From contig NZ_BILW01000003.1 in NCBI RefSeq assembly GCF_004000765.1, positions 62,001 through 126,000 on the forward strand: 64,000 nt of DNA, written 5' to 3'. A program made the position numbers and the translations under genes. Source of the DNA: Paenibacillus chondroitinus NBRC 15376 (GTDB lineage: Bacteria; Bacillota; Bacilli; Paenibacillales; NBRC-103111). Shown piece by piece: positions 15,476 to 25,941 of the stretch (position 1 is its first letter; every line of letters begins with the position of its first letter). The notes below the pieces were generated by a model, which was not told the DNA's origin, searched no databases, and saw nothing but the letters and a program-made list of their open reading frames with translations.

Positions 15476-17821
15476 ATGAAAAAACGAAAGCTTGCATTAC
15501 TTTGTGCAGCTAGTCTCATTACCGTAACCCTAACCGGGTGCCGCGATCAAGCTGCAAACCAGCTAACACTCACCAGTGGGCAGCAAACCATTTCCACATC
15601 CGTTCAACCGGCAGGTGAGCCCTTCGATTACGAAGTCGATCCCGAAACATTCACTCTGACGATTATTAAAAACGGGGTTCGTATGCCGGCTTCGCTGGGA
15701 CTGCCCAAAACAGCTGTAACTGATCTCGTTAAGGAAAAAGATTCGATGACATGGACTTATCCGGGACAAGTGAAAGTTAGTATCGCCAAGAAAAACAATT
15801 ATCTCGATATTCACTTCGACTCCATAGGCGCAGAACAATTTCAATGGCCTTCAGTAAAAGCACAGAGTTACGTACTTCCCTTAGGCGAAGGAAAAATCAT
15901 TCAAGCAGACGATACGACTTGGCGAACTTTCTTGGATGATCAGAGCTACACTTGGAGTGAGTCGTTCTCGATGGACTTTTTTGCTTTGAAAAATGACCCC
16001 TTTTCCATTGTTTATGTCGTTACGAATAAATTCAATGATGAGGTTCATTTCGATACGTCGTCATCTCTTCAATTTCAATTTACACACGCATTTCCAAGCA
16101 TCAATAAAGATAAAAGCTATGGATTCCGCTTATATGTTACAGGTAATGATCCGCAGCAAATGGTTCAACCTTACAAAAGCTATATAGAAGAAAGCGGAAA
16201 ATTCGTGACGCTTGCAGACAAATCGAAAGAGAATCCCAATATTCAAAAACTGTACGGGGCACCACAGATCTACTTATGGAGTGAGTCGATCCTCACCGAT
16301 CGCGATGTCCAGTGGCCTAAAATCCGACCGTTACTCTCGGGTGCTCTTGGTGAATGGCTGGTCAAGCTGCTCGCAAGTACGGCCGAAGGAAGTGATGAAC
16401 TTGCGCAGGTGTTGAAAGACATCGCGAAGCAAAACACTTTGGACGCTTATCAGAAAAGAGTTGTCCTAGGTGCGCTAAATCAAGGAATGAAGTTGAAAGG
16501 TTTCTATTCAAAGACCGTGTTTCCGAATCCCGGTAGTGAGGCTCAAAAGCTGATTGATCTTGGAATCGATCATTTAAGCGAGCAAAAACTGTACGACCTT
16601 AACAAGCTGCTGCTCAAAAGCGCGCTGAAAGACGCCGCGGGGGATATTTCTACTTGGGGACAGGCGGATTCAACAGATCTAATTAACGATATGCAGATGT
16701 CGGGAATTCAAAAAGCATGGCTCGGACTTCCTAACTGGGCTGACGGTCTGAGCAATCCCCGTATGGTTGAAGCAGCCAATCAGGCGGGATATTTAATTGC
16801 TCCTTATGACTCCTATCATTCCATTCAGGAGAAACCTGATCCTTCATGGAATACTGCATTTTTCCCTGATCCTTCGCTTTATGATCAAGCAACTATTGCT
16901 AAAAAGGACGGTTCGAAGATTGCCGGCTTTCTTCAAAGGGGGCGAAAATTGAACCCAACTTTAGCTATGCCTAGCGTCAAGCAGCGGGTCGAGGGAATTC
17001 TTCAAGATGGGATTGGTTACAACTCGTGGTTTGTCGACTCAGACGCAACGGGAGATATCTACGACGATTACTCCCCCGATCATCCGACGACACAGCTTCA
17101 GGACATGATGGCCCGCTTAGATCGGTTTAACTATTTTGCCAAAGACAAACATATGGTAGTTGGCTCGGAGGGTGGAAATGATTACGCGAGTGGAGTTATT
17201 GCTTACGCGCAAGGCATTGAGAGTCCCGTCATCGCTTGGGGCGACCCGGACATGCGGGAGAATAAAAACAGTCCCTACTTTGTAGGCGGATATTACGCTG
17301 CTTCCGGCATCCCGGAACGTTACGGCAAATCAGTACCGATTAAACCCTTGTATGAAAAAGTTTATAATGACCCTGTGTACGCATTGCCTTTGTACAAACT
17401 TGTTTATAATAACTCCATTATTACGACCAATCATTGGGAATGGGGTACTTATAAGATTAAAGGTGATGAAGCGGATAAAATGCTATATGGCCTTTTGTAC
17501 AATGTACCACCCTTGTATCACTTGAACCGTGCAACTTGGGAACAAGAGAAAGCCAGCATCCTGGATTATTTGAAGGTATGGTCCCCTTTCCATCAGCAAG
17601 CCGTCACTCAACAAATGAGTAAATTTGCCGTGTTAACCGATGACCGACTTGTTCAAAGTGCACAGTATGGCAACGACCTCAAGGTTATTGCCAACTTTTC
17701 CGAACATGAAGTCAAGATAGAAAACGATGCTATTCCGGCAATGTCGGCTGTAATTTATGAAGGGAAGCAGCATTCGATTTTCCATGCAGCAGATAATGTT
17801 AAGCTTCTTGCCCGTAAGTAG
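15476..17821 (+). CDS. Secreted lipoprotein, GH101-like glycoside hydrolase
   Basis: 781 residues. Signal with lipobox LTGC (Cys22), so anchored outside the membrane. Residues about 30-240 are beta-rich; about 390-690 look like a TIM barrel. NSWFVDSDATGD (Asp521) resembles the strand that carries the nucleophile in endo-alpha-N-acetylgalactosaminidases (GH101/GH129 relatives), and VVGSEGGND (Glu565) could supply the acid/base. A small beta domain closes the protein. The family call is from motif memory and is moderate; substrate unknown. AGGAGG precedes the ATG. Divergent from a two-component system whose predicted boxes lie in its promoter. Confidence 0.7.
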   Translation: MKKRKLALLCAASLITVTLTGCRDQAANQLTLTSGQQTISTSVQPAGEPFDYEVDPETFTLTIIKNGVRMPASLGLPKTAVTDLVKEKDSMTWTYPGQVKVSIAKKNNYLDIHFDSIGAEQFQWPSVKAQSYVLPLGEGKIIQADDTTWRTFLDDQSYTWSESFSMDFFALKNDPFSIVYVVTNKFNDEVHFDTSSSLQFQFTHAFPSINKDKSYGFRLYVTGNDPQQMVQPYKSYIEESGKFVTLADKSKENPNIQKLYGAPQIYLWSESILTDRDVQWPKIRPLLSGALGEWLVKLLASTAEGSDELAQVLKDIAKQNTLDAYQKRVVLGALNQGMKLKGFYSKTVFPNPGSEAQKLIDLGIDHLSEQKLYDLNKLLLKSALKDAAGDISTWGQADSTDLINDMQMSGIQKAWLGLPNWADGLSNPRMVEAANQAGYLIAPYDSYHSIQEKPDPSWNTAFFPDPSLYDQATIAKKDGSKIAGFLQRGRKLNPTLAMPSVKQRVEGILQDGIGYNSWFVDSDATGDIYDDYSPDHPTTQLQDMMARLDRFNYFAKDKHMVVGSEGGNDYASGVIAYAQGIESPVIAWGDPDMRENKNSPYFVGGYYAASGIPERYGKSVPIKPLYEKVYNDPVYALPLYKLVYNNSIITTNHWEWGTYKIKGDEADKMLYGLLYNVPPLYHLNRATWEQEKASILDYLKVWSPFHQQAVTQQMSKFAVLTDDRLVQSAQYGNDLKVIANFSEHEVKIENDAIPAMSAVIYEGKQHSIFHAADNVKLLARK

Positions 17822-17830
17822 CATGTAAAC

Positions 17831-17870
17831 AAATAGAGAACCAGCCGGCATATCGGTTGGTTCTCTATTT
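17831..17870. terminator. Bidirectional terminator
   Basis: AAATAGAGAACCA / TGGTTCTCTATTT stem with GC-rich loop flanks, between convergent genes. Confidence 0.85.
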
Positions 17871-17874
17871 GTTA

Positions 17875-18426
17875 TTACTTATTCATATGATAGATTAGCT
17901 GCACTACGCCAGAGGAGAAAGTTTTGGTAGAAATCAATTTTAAGTTTAGCCTCTGATTTATATCCGTAAACAACGGTTTTCCTTCTCCCAAAACAACAGG
18001 GTGCACAGATAATCTAAACTCATCAACTAGTCCTAAATGGATAAACGTTGTAATCAGACTTGCTCCGCCATACAGCCAAATATCTTTGCCTGGCTTATTC
18101 TTTATTTTATTTACTTCTTCAAAAATATGATCGTTGATGAAGATCGCTTTATGATCCATCCCATTTTGTGTTCTTGAAAACACATATTTCTCTTTACTAT
18201 GAACGAGATCCCAAATTTCATGATCCGTCTCTCCATTTTCAGAATCAGGCGTGTATTGCCCCCATAAATCATAGCTTTTTCTGCCATACAGGATGGTATC
18301 GATTTGATTTAAGAAATGTGTGAACCCCATCTCGGCGTCCATTACGCACCAATCAACTTCCCCCTTACTTCCTTCAATAAACCCATCTAAAGTAACGGCT
18401 AAATCCAAAATGATTTTACGGCTCAT
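17875..18426 (-). CDS. Dihydrofolate-reductase-like / RibD C-terminal domain protein
   Basis: 183 residues. SRKIILDLAVTLDGFIEG is the typical start of the RibD_C/YwjB group; DTILYGRKSYDLW, DIWLYGGASLITTFI and HPVVLGEGKPLF follow. These are NADPH-binding DHFR-fold proteins of mostly unknown function, usually cytoplasmic. Usual length for the group. It lies downstream of a GNAT gene on the same strand (73 bp gap) and ends in a shared terminator. Identity with true DHFR is unlikely. Confidence 0.9.
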   Translation of the reverse strand: MSRKIILDLAVTLDGFIEGSKGEVDWCVMDAEMGFTHFLNQIDTILYGRKSYDLWGQYTPDSENGETDHEIWDLVHSKEKYVFSRTQNGMDHKAIFINDHIFEEVNKIKNKPGKDIWLYGGASLITTFIHLGLVDEFRLSVHPVVLGEGKPLFTDINQRLNLKLISTKTFSSGVVQLIYHMNK

Positions 18427-18499
18427 GATCGGTTAACTCCTTTCGTTGATCTACAGCCTAGTATAGACATTAACTATGTCAACTTATGTCATAATCATA

Positions 18500-18910
18500 T
18501 CAGATCAGCTTTTTCGTAAAAATAATCTCCATAGCTTGATCATCCAGCAATAAGCATCCTGCATCTTTGTAACCCAATTTTCTATAGAAATGCTGTGCCT
18601 CTTCATCTGCTTGGGTGGATGTCATAACCCGTTCAAACCCTTGTTCTTTCATGCGATTTTCCCAAAAATCGACAACTTGCTTCCCCAACCCTTGTTTACG
18701 GTAAGGTTCGTCGAACCAAATCATATTCATAAACGGCGTATTATCCCAGAAGTAACTAAAACGCATCCAACCGATGATTTCATCACGTTCATTTTGAAAC
18801 AAGAAAATTTCGTTTTCTCTGATTTTGGGTGCAATTAAGTGCTCCTTCAGATGGTGGTCTCTGCTTTTAATAAAATCAAGGTCTCTTTCTGTCGCTGTTC
18901 TAATTCTCAC
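18500..18910 (-). CDS. GNAT family N-acetyltransferase
   Basis: 136 residues: RIRTATERDLDFI start, then the acetyl-CoA loop PYRKQGLGKQVVDF and the C-terminal HFYRKLGYKDAG. A single compact GNAT domain without extra segments. Substrate unknown. It precedes the DHFR-like gene on the same strand, and the 73-bp gap holds TGACAT repeats, so the two may be separately transcribed. Confidence 0.9.
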   Translation of the reverse strand: MRIRTATERDLDFIKSRDHHLKEHLIAPKIRENEIFLFQNERDEIIGWMRFSYFWDNTPFMNMIWFDEPYRKQGLGKQVVDFWENRMKEQGFERVMTSTQADEEAQHFYRKLGYKDAGCLLLDDQAMEIIFTKKLI

Positions 18911-18976
18911 ACTTCTCCACCTCCGTTATTCATACATATAAATTCCTTCTGTATGTTTAGATTCCTCTAACCAAAA

Positions 18977-19006
18977 CAGCCGCCTTCGAGAAATCGAAGA
19001 CGGCTG
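18977..19006 (-). terminator. Intrinsic terminator of the giant SLH gene
   Basis: CAGCCGCCTTCGA / TCGAAGACGGCTG, one mismatch; the minus strand continues with TTTTGG. Confidence 0.75.
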
Positions 19007-19029
19007 TTTGTTTGAAAATCTGGAGAACT

Positions 19030-22000
19030 TTAGTTAATAAAGCTCAGGAATTGCAGTGCACGCTTCAAAATCACAGCAGCTTGTGCACGATTAGCAGATT
19101 CCTTTGAAGCGAAAACAGTGTCGGACATTCCTTGAATGAGTCCGGCTTTCAAAGCCTGCGAAACGGCTTCTTTCGACCATTCCCCGATATCCGATCGGTC
19201 GGTGAATTTGTTCAATACCGAAATATCGCCTTGCATTTCCTTGCCGCCGACTTTCATGGCCCGCATCACCATCGCAACCATTTGTTCGCGAGTAATATTT
19301 GCGTTAGGCTGGATGTTGCCGTCCTCATAGCCATCGATCAATCCAGCTTTTGAGGCCGAGCCTACAGCACCGGCAAACCAATCCGTGGATTGAACATCGT
19401 GAAACACGCTAACTTTTGTTTCTACTAAACCAAGGGAACGAACCAGCATGGCCGCAAACTCAGCACGCGTCACGTTCGCCTCAGGTGCAAATTGCTCATC
19501 AGTCATACCGTTTAGAATGAATTTACTTGCGAGCAGTTCAATATCTGTTTTAGCCCAATGCCCTTGCAAATCACGGAACGTTTTCTCCGATTGAATGACG
19601 GTATAAACGCTGTTGTGAGGCGAATGGATCGTTATTTCCGTCGATCCGTCCTTAGTCGTTAGGACAGCCGGAACAAAGTGAAGCTGTTTGTTCGAATCAA
19701 CCCATACTGCAGTCAACGTGGCGGGGTCCACGGTCAGTTGACCCAAGTTAAGGGTACGTTTGACATATACGCCACCGAAGTCCGTCAATTCCGAACCATT
19801 AACGGTAATCGTAAATTCGATCGGGTTCGTTATCACTTGCTTCGCATTCAGGTTATTCACCGCAGCATTCACATCGTCTCCAGCTTTGCCTGTTACTTTG
19901 GCTATCGAGACGACCACTATAGAGTCCTTCTGAATATTCGCAAACAGCGTCACAGGCAATTCGTAACGAATCCCGTTTGATTGAATAACCAATTTACTTT
20001 GTTTATTCGTCGCACTGAGAAGAGAATTGCCTGGAAGTTCCACTTTTGTAGCCGAGTCGCTGCCTTTCACATCTATGACGACGAGAGGGTTAGCTAAGGC
20101 TTTCTCCAACGCTTTCGCATCCACAGTGACTTTTGTTACCGTACTTCCATCAGGCGCCGTTTCTTTCGTAACTTTGGCATCCTTATCAAGATTAAGGATA
20201 CCCGTATTCGTATTGGAACCACCAGACGTTACTGGAGCAGATCCCGAACCCGTAGAAATTGGAGTATCTGAAGTATCTCTCGATCTAGAATTGGTCCAGA
20301 AACTAGCTGCCGGTCCGTACACGCTTTTAACGCCATCCTTATCTACGGCTTGAATCGTGAAAGTGTACTTGCTTCCACTCGATAGACCCGTCAGCTTATA
20401 TGTCAGGACATCACCGACCGAAACGATTTCGGAATACGTGCTGCCGGTAACCGTATAAAGCGTATATCCCGTTATCCCTCTCACGGCTTGCGCCCCTGTC
20501 CATCGCAAAGTTGCCGTAGTTTCGCCAATTTCCGAAACGGTCAGAACGGATTGAGCCGGCCATGTGACTGAACCTGAGGTAACGGCAACGTTAGCCAATG
20601 CCTTATATACGCTACCAGTAACGGTACCTTCAACGGTAAAATTTCCTGGAGCCGCGTATTGGATAGGAGCAATGGGATTCCAAGCTACAGGCAGCTTTTG
20701 GGTTGAGCTGTCGCTGTATACTGCGCTCACAACAGTCGGCATAACCGGTGCTGTCCCTACTACGGTCACGATGCTCTCAGGTGCAATGCTAACAATGACA
20801 GGATTGACATCCGTAGGTACTGAAGGCACTGGAAAAGCTGGTGCCGAGATCATAAATTTGCGGGAATATGGGTCTGTTCCCTTTGACCTTACCGAGATCG
20901 CTGTAATGTCAGAAGAATTGTTTGGCCATACATAGCTTGTCACATTTGCCGGCAATTCGGCAACGATTTCTGTCCCGTTATAAACCGTGAAGCCTTCGCT
21001 CCGCTCATTTGAATCCCATTTTAGAACCGTAGACGAACCATTGGTTGCTATTTTCAGATTCTGAGGAGGCGTCGGTGCGTTGAAGACTTGAACCTGTGTA
21101 AGCCGAGGAGGCCCAGTTAAATCAGCGCCTGCGTTGCCGCCCGATGCGTTTTCTACCATTACTTTGATATATCTGGCATGGTAGGTCTTTCCAAGATTTA
21201 ACGCATAGGATGCATCTGTTGTGTCATCTCCGCCGTTTAGGTTGCCTGTTTCATAGGTATAACCTTCTTCGGTTTTGAGATCAACTTGTTTGAAAGTCAC
21301 GCGGTCCAATTCAGCAGCCGATGAATGATTATTGAAATCATCGGATACATAAACGGTCGCACCTTTCAACCTGGTGGACTTGGCAAGCAGCCTGATTTGG
21401 CTGAAATCCATAGCTTGACCAAGGTCAATAACAAAACTGCCTTTTCTAGCTCCATCCGTACCCAACCAAGAATAATTTCCAATTTGGTCCAAGCTGGTCA
21501 CATTATTGACGTTCCAGATCATAGGATCTTCAAGGACACCGCTTGTCAGTTTATTTGCATTCCCATAAGGATTAGCATTAGCCGATGCAAGCTGTAGCGA
21601 GTTGGCACCTGCCGTCGAACCAACATTGTACGCTTTTTTATTCAGCGCCAGGTTGGTAGAAGATACGCCTGTTGCAACTTTGGTAATCGTAATATCAGAA
21701 AGCTGCAGTTCGGCGTCGTAAGCTGAATTGGTGCCGCCGTTTGAGCTGCGGTAAATGCCCCACTTCGGACGCAAATATTGGTCAAAAGTCGCCGGATAAT
21801 CGGTCTCGAAGTTGACATTGCTGCTTCCGACCTTGACGCTTCTTTCCGGTCTTCTCCACAAGTCCTTCACACCGTCGCCTGCCCCTTGTTTCGGAAAAGT
21901 CTGATACACATCAGGGCTGTCAAACGTATAAACTTTACCGGTAACGGTATCCGTGATTTTAATCGTCAGCCAACCGGAATCGGAGATTAATGCCTGTAGC

Positions 22001-25000
22001 TCAACTTTAATCCAATGACTGCCAATATCTTTCAACGGGATTCTCAGAAGGGTCTTATCGCCGTCGTATCGGTTATGGTTGACGATAAGCTCTCTAGTTT
22101 CCTTGCCGGTAATCGACATGGCCAGAATATACGCCCCATTCTCACCGGCACTGTTGCCTCCTGGGAGGGTATCGGCTGCCTGAGCATTCGTCGCTTTTAG
22201 TTGGAAAATATGTCTGAAGTTAGACTGGTTCCACTGATTGCCATCCGGAATGTTCCACATCCATTGATAGGAAACAATATCGCCATTATAAGCCGTAAAA
22301 TCTTTGGTCGAATCTTCGTTCGGACGAATCTCGATCCGTTGTCTATCATTGATGGCCGCTCCGCCGACGACATAACCTTTCTCCCAGTCAAAAACACCTT
22401 TGTGTGCATATTCGCCATCCCGAACTTTGTCTTCGAATTCATTATTTAGGCCTCTGCCTTGCTCAACTACTTTGAACACGTTTTTCTGAAGGGTGCTGTC
22501 CCAGACGCTTTGGACATGGTTGTCAGCTAGATTTGCTTCAGGACGTTCTCCATAGTAGGCATGGTAAGCATCTCGAATTCGCTTGGTGACACCTTCAACA
22601 GGCTCGTCGGTGCCCATTGCGCCCCCCAGAACATTGTATGGAGACACGCCATCTATGGCATTCATTTTGATGGTTTTGCTATTCGCTCCAAACCCACGTG
22701 CTGTCACGTCCAAGGCAAAAATCGACGGAGTGCCGTTACTTAGACGGAAAGTGAACTCATTCGTGCCCAGCGGCAGCTTCGCGAGGAACGGAGCTTCGAA
22801 TGTAACCTTATTCCCAGATACTTTGTAATCCGTATTGACAACAAGCTCCTTGCCTTGTTTATTCGTGATTCCCGTAATCGTCTGACCATTGGCAAGGCTA
22901 ACTGTGGTACTGATCGGCTCGCTTTGATCCCATGTGCTGTAGACAGCTTTGGGTGGAGTAAGAGCCGTCACGTTGGATACCGGATCTTTTCCATAAATAA
23001 CCAATCCGGATAATCCCATGGCCGACGTATTCTCATCAGCACGACGATCGCGTGGACCCACCAATACGGTGTTGATCATCACATACCGTGCCGTAAACGG
23101 ATACAAGAATGTTTTGGTATCGAAGCCCCACTGCTGTCCGTTGTAGGTTACAAAGGACCACATGCCTTCGGTTTCCGTGCCTCCGGCCAGCTTCCAGCCG
23201 TTGCCTTCCCAGTCATAGTTGCTAGCCACATCCGAATTTGTTGGGCTGCTTGCCCAAGAAAGAGGATCATTGGAGTAATAAACTTCGAACCGAGTAGCAT
23301 TCTTCTGAATATTGGCGATAGCGTTAGGAATTTCAAGATACAGCTTATCCACTGTCTTCGGAGATCCCAAATCAAGGCTCAACGCCAAGGAGGATGGTGC
23401 ATAATTTTCCTTATACACATTGGAGCTAGAGTTTCGCCAAAAACCAGTCCCGTCCGTCTTCAAGGCGTCTACTCCAGGATGATTAGGTTGCTCGGAGCTA
23501 ACCTTGAGGTTCACCCCTGTTAGCGGCGTAAAACGGGATGGCGCCAACAGATTTACGGAACCGGTCTCTGAAGGTCGAGAAGGTTGGCCGATAATGTTAA
23601 ATACATTGCTTTTGATGGAGCCGGCAGCATTATCGAGTGTGAGATCGGAAACTAGCAGCACATATTGCGCATTTACCGTTTGGCTCAGTGTCAAATCAGC
23701 CTTCTCGTTGTTGCTCAGATCCGTCGTTTTTCCCGCTCCGGGAATCAGGATCCAAGAGGAACCATGCTCGGTTAGAAGCGGCTTCCTCGTTGCCGATGAG
23801 GTTGCCGAGAGTGTCGTACCTTCCTTCAGCTCGTTATATGCCGCAGCATCGTTCGTATAGTACAGCTGGTAATTTTTCAGAAACTTGCTGTTACTCGTCC
23901 ATTCAAGCTGAATCCGGCTAACTTCAATCTGTTTTTCCAGTTTAACGGCAGCCCAGTATTGATACCCTTCTGTCTTGGTTAGTGAACTGTTCGCTTGCCA
24001 AGCCGTATCCGACTGGTCGTCGATAAAGTTATTTTTGGTGCCCCCACTTTGAGAAACAACTTTAATTTCGGCAGATGGCGTGACTGCCCAGTTTTTAATA
24101 CCGGAAATATTGACTTCAACATAAGGCTTAATATGCTGAGTATTCGTAATGCCAGTTCCGGTAAATTGTCCATTAATTTTGTAATTTCCCGTACTATTCG
24201 GATTATAGCCTTCCGGGCTCCATGTGACATTTACCTTTTCAATCTTGCCTGTGCTCAAAGTTACATCCAGTTGTGGCGGTAAGCCCAAGTTTTCGAATGC
24301 AGTGCCTGGCGCCGCCGAAACGACTGGCTTCCTATCCCATGCCACGATATCCTTAGGCTGGTTGTTTGGATCCCAACCATCAGGGAACACATAGGTGCTT
24401 GCATCCCTTTTAATTAAGTAAATATCGGATAAATACATCGTTGCAGCCTGATATTCATCGGCATAAACCGATTCATTCACCGTATTGTACATGCCCCGGT
24501 ACAGTCCCCATTTCGAACGGTTTTGTTGTCCAGGCACTGCGGGCAGATCGACGCGTTCCTTTTTCCCTGTATCCGGGTTCAAGACTTCAGGGCGTCTCAA
24601 GGTTTCCGCCGTCATGCCGCCTTTCCAGAGTTCTGTATTGCTTGCCACGTCAACGAGCTTGCCATACACGTAGCCTTTATCAGCGCTAAGAATCGTCACT
24701 TCCATATCCAGCCAACGGTCGACGACCTGCTCGAGCGGAATCGTGAACAGCGGCTTAATGCGGTGTGCTTCTTGCCCATCCGGATTGTTTCTGAATTCCA
24801 AATAGCCTTTGCCATTGACGGAAACAAGCGTGAGCGTCGTCACCGGCTGACCGGCTTCATCCCCTTCAATCGCCTTTAATTGAAAAATGTGGAAGAAACG
24901 TCGTGGCGCTATGAAGTCGCCGGCTTCCTTCTCGGCGGCATCCATCTGATACTTTAACGTTTCCGAAGGAAGCATCAGCTTCCAATGATGGGTCATAATA

Positions 25001-25941
25001 TCGCCGCCCACACTATTGGCTTCGCTATTGGACGCGCTGGTATTGCTCTTAATCTCGAGCCGCTGACGGTCACTGTTGACAGCTCCCCGGTCACCATCGT
25101 CCCGGCTAACTCCTTCAGGCGTTTTGAAAGGTAAAAATTCATGATACCGCAAAATGTCCGTGTTCAGCTTGTCCAGTCCGGCACTAGCTTCAATTCCGTA
25201 CTTCGTAAGCGCATTCACATCTGTTTTGCCGATGGTTTGCAGATACATATTATCTCCCAGCCAAGAATCAGGAACGCTCTGAGCCGCTGGGTAGTCTCCG
25301 GAACGGTCATAAACCGACTCAAACCAATCCTTCCCGCTGTAAGATGAGGCTTTCCCTGGCCCTTCAATAGAACCTGTTGTGCTGCCAAAACCCATTTTGG
25401 AAGCGCCAAGTACGTCCCAGGCATGTTCGCCTGCTTTAATATTTAGTGGAGAATATTTGTCATTAGGTCCCATAGAGTTTGCTATGGACGCCGGCAATTC
25501 CTTCTCTACAGTTACGGTAATCGTGTATTTCTTCCTGTTGCTGCTGTCATTCTTATCCGTTAACACCAGATAGTACGTCGTTATTCCACCCGGTGAAAAT
25601 TGATCCAGCTTGGCATCGCCCATGTTGATGCCGCTGGTTGCGAATGGAATTGCTGTTGTTTCATCGCTTCTGAAAACCGTTGGAGTAACGCCCGGATTCG
25701 TCGTTACATTCAGCATCTGGTAAGATTCGCCGTAGGGCAACGAAATCCCAATGGTTGATTGAGAAACGTCAACTACTGCGTTTACTGGCTTGCTTACTTC
25801 GACTTCAAAAAGGCTTAACATCTCTCCCTGTGCGGCATGCGCCGTCGATGCAGAGAACCCGAATGGGTTCAAAAGCGTAAGCATCATAGCAATTGTTAGA
25901 ATAGCGCTTACAACTTTCTTCCTAACTTGTTGCGTGAGCAT
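19030..25941 (-). CDS. Giant SLH-anchored protein with two polysaccharide-lyase-like domains
   Basis: 2303 residues. Signal peptide 1-37 (ends STAHA-AQ). Approximate layout: cadherin-like beta sandwich 42-147; lyase-like jelly roll I 155-512 (SDRQRLEI, RFFHIFQLKA, RSKWGLYR); Big_4 545-612; two discoidin-like domains 625-785 and 800-985; CBM_X2-like 990-1082; lyase-like jelly roll II 1088-1423 (NDRQRIEI, NFRHIFQLKA, RPKWGIYR); third discoidin-like domain 1430-1622; FN3 1625-1700; Big_4 1712-1788; FN3 1795-1887; unknown beta region 1930-2115; three SLH repeats 2122-2290. The SLH repeats anchor it to pyruvylated wall polymer. Probably cuts or binds an acidic polysaccharide; substrate unknown. 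AAGGAGG precedes the ATG. Confidence 0.85.
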   Translation of the reverse strand: MLTQQVRKKVVSAILTIAMMLTLLNPFGFSASTAHAAQGEMLSLFEVEVSKPVNAVVDVSQSTIGISLPYGESYQMLNVTTNPGVTPTVFRSDETTAIPFATSGINMGDAKLDQFSPGGITTYYLVLTDKNDSSNRKKYTITVTVEKELPASIANSMGPNDKYSPLNIKAGEHAWDVLGASKMGFGSTTGSIEGPGKASSYSGKDWFESVYDRSGDYPAAQSVPDSWLGDNMYLQTIGKTDVNALTKYGIEASAGLDKLNTDILRYHEFLPFKTPEGVSRDDGDRGAVNSDRQRLEIKSNTSASNSEANSVGGDIMTHHWKLMLPSETLKYQMDAAEKEAGDFIAPRRFFHIFQLKAIEGDEAGQPVTTLTLVSVNGKGYLEFRNNPDGQEAHRIKPLFTIPLEQVVDRWLDMEVTILSADKGYVYGKLVDVASNTELWKGGMTAETLRRPEVLNPDTGKKERVDLPAVPGQQNRSKWGLYRGMYNTVNESVYADEYQAATMYLSDIYLIKRDASTYVFPDGWDPNNQPKDIVAWDRKPVVSAAPGTAFENLGLPPQLDVTLSTGKIEKVNVTWSPEGYNPNSTGNYKINGQFTGTGITNTQHIKPYVEVNISGIKNWAVTPSAEIKVVSQSGGTKNNFIDDQSDTAWQANSSLTKTEGYQYWAAVKLEKQIEVSRIQLEWTSNSKFLKNYQLYYTNDAAAYNELKEGTTLSATSSATRKPLLTEHGSSWILIPGAGKTTDLSNNEKADLTLSQTVNAQYVLLVSDLTLDNAAGSIKSNVFNIIGQPSRPSETGSVNLLAPSRFTPLTGVNLKVSSEQPNHPGVDALKTDGTGFWRNSSSNVYKENYAPSSLALSLDLGSPKTVDKLYLEIPNAIANIQKNATRFEVYYSNDPLSWASSPTNSDVASNYDWEGNGWKLAGGTETEGMWSFVTYNGQQWGFDTKTFLYPFTARYVMINTVLVGPRDRRADENTSAMGLSGLVIYGKDPVSNVTALTPPKAVYSTWDQSEPISTTVSLANGQTITGITNKQGKELVVNTDYKVSGNKVTFEAPFLAKLPLGTNEFTFRLSNGTPSIFALDVTARGFGANSKTIKMNAIDGVSPYNVLGGAMGTDEPVEGVTKRIRDAYHAYYGERPEANLADNHVQSVWDSTLQKNVFKVVEQGRGLNNEFEDKVRDGEYAHKGVFDWEKGYVVGGAAINDRQRIEIRPNEDSTKDFTAYNGDIVSYQWMWNIPDGNQWNQSNFRHIFQLKATNAQAADTLPGGNSAGENGAYILAMSITGKETRELIVNHNRYDGDKTLLRIPLKDIGSHWIKVELQALISDSGWLTIKITDTVTGKVYTFDSPDVYQTFPKQGAGDGVKDLWRRPERSVKVGSSNVNFETDYPATFDQYLRPKWGIYRSSNGGTNSAYDAELQLSDITITKVATGVSSTNLALNKKAYNVGSTAGANSLQLASANANPYGNANKLTSGVLEDPMIWNVNNVTSLDQIGNYSWLGTDGARKGSFVIDLGQAMDFSQIRLLAKSTRLKGATVYVSDDFNNHSSAAELDRVTFKQVDLKTEEGYTYETGNLNGGDDTTDASYALNLGKTYHARYIKVMVENASGGNAGADLTGPPRLTQVQVFNAPTPPQNLKIATNGSSTVLKWDSNERSEGFTVYNGTEIVAELPANVTSYVWPNNSSDITAISVRSKGTDPYSRKFMISAPAFPVPSVPTDVNPVIVSIAPESIVTVVGTAPVMPTVVSAVYSDSSTQKLPVAWNPIAPIQYAAPGNFTVEGTVTGSVYKALANVAVTSGSVTWPAQSVLTVSEIGETTATLRWTGAQAVRGITGYTLYTVTGSTYSEIVSVGDVLTYKLTGLSSGSKYTFTIQAVDKDGVKSVYGPAASFWTNSRSRDTSDTPISTGSGSAPVTSGGSNTNTGILNLDKDAKVTKETAPDGSTVTKVTVDAKALEKALANPLVVIDVKGSDSATKVELPGNSLLSATNKQSKLVIQSNGIRYELPVTLFANIQKDSIVVVSIAKVTGKAGDDVNAAVNNLNAKQVITNPIEFTITVNGSELTDFGGVYVKRTLNLGQLTVDPATLTAVWVDSNKQLHFVPAVLTTKDGSTEITIHSPHNSVYTVIQSEKTFRDLQGHWAKTDIELLASKFILNGMTDEQFAPEANVTRAEFAAMLVRSLGLVETKVSVFHDVQSTDWFAGAVGSASKAGLIDGYEDGNIQPNANITREQMVAMVMRAMKVGGKEMQGDISVLNKFTDRSDIGEWSKEAVSQALKAGLIQGMSDTVFASKESANRAQAAVILKRALQFLSFIN

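Noticed and set aside
18440..18497. TTGACA with nearby TATACT and TGACAT repeats before the DHFR-like gene
   Set aside because: Spacing of 11 bp does not make a sigma-A promoter, and the repeats are too short to assign.
19678..23921. Many plus-strand open frames of 60-120 codons opposite the giant SLH gene
   Set aside because: Antisense shadows of a well-supported gene; no ribosome sites or domain signals.
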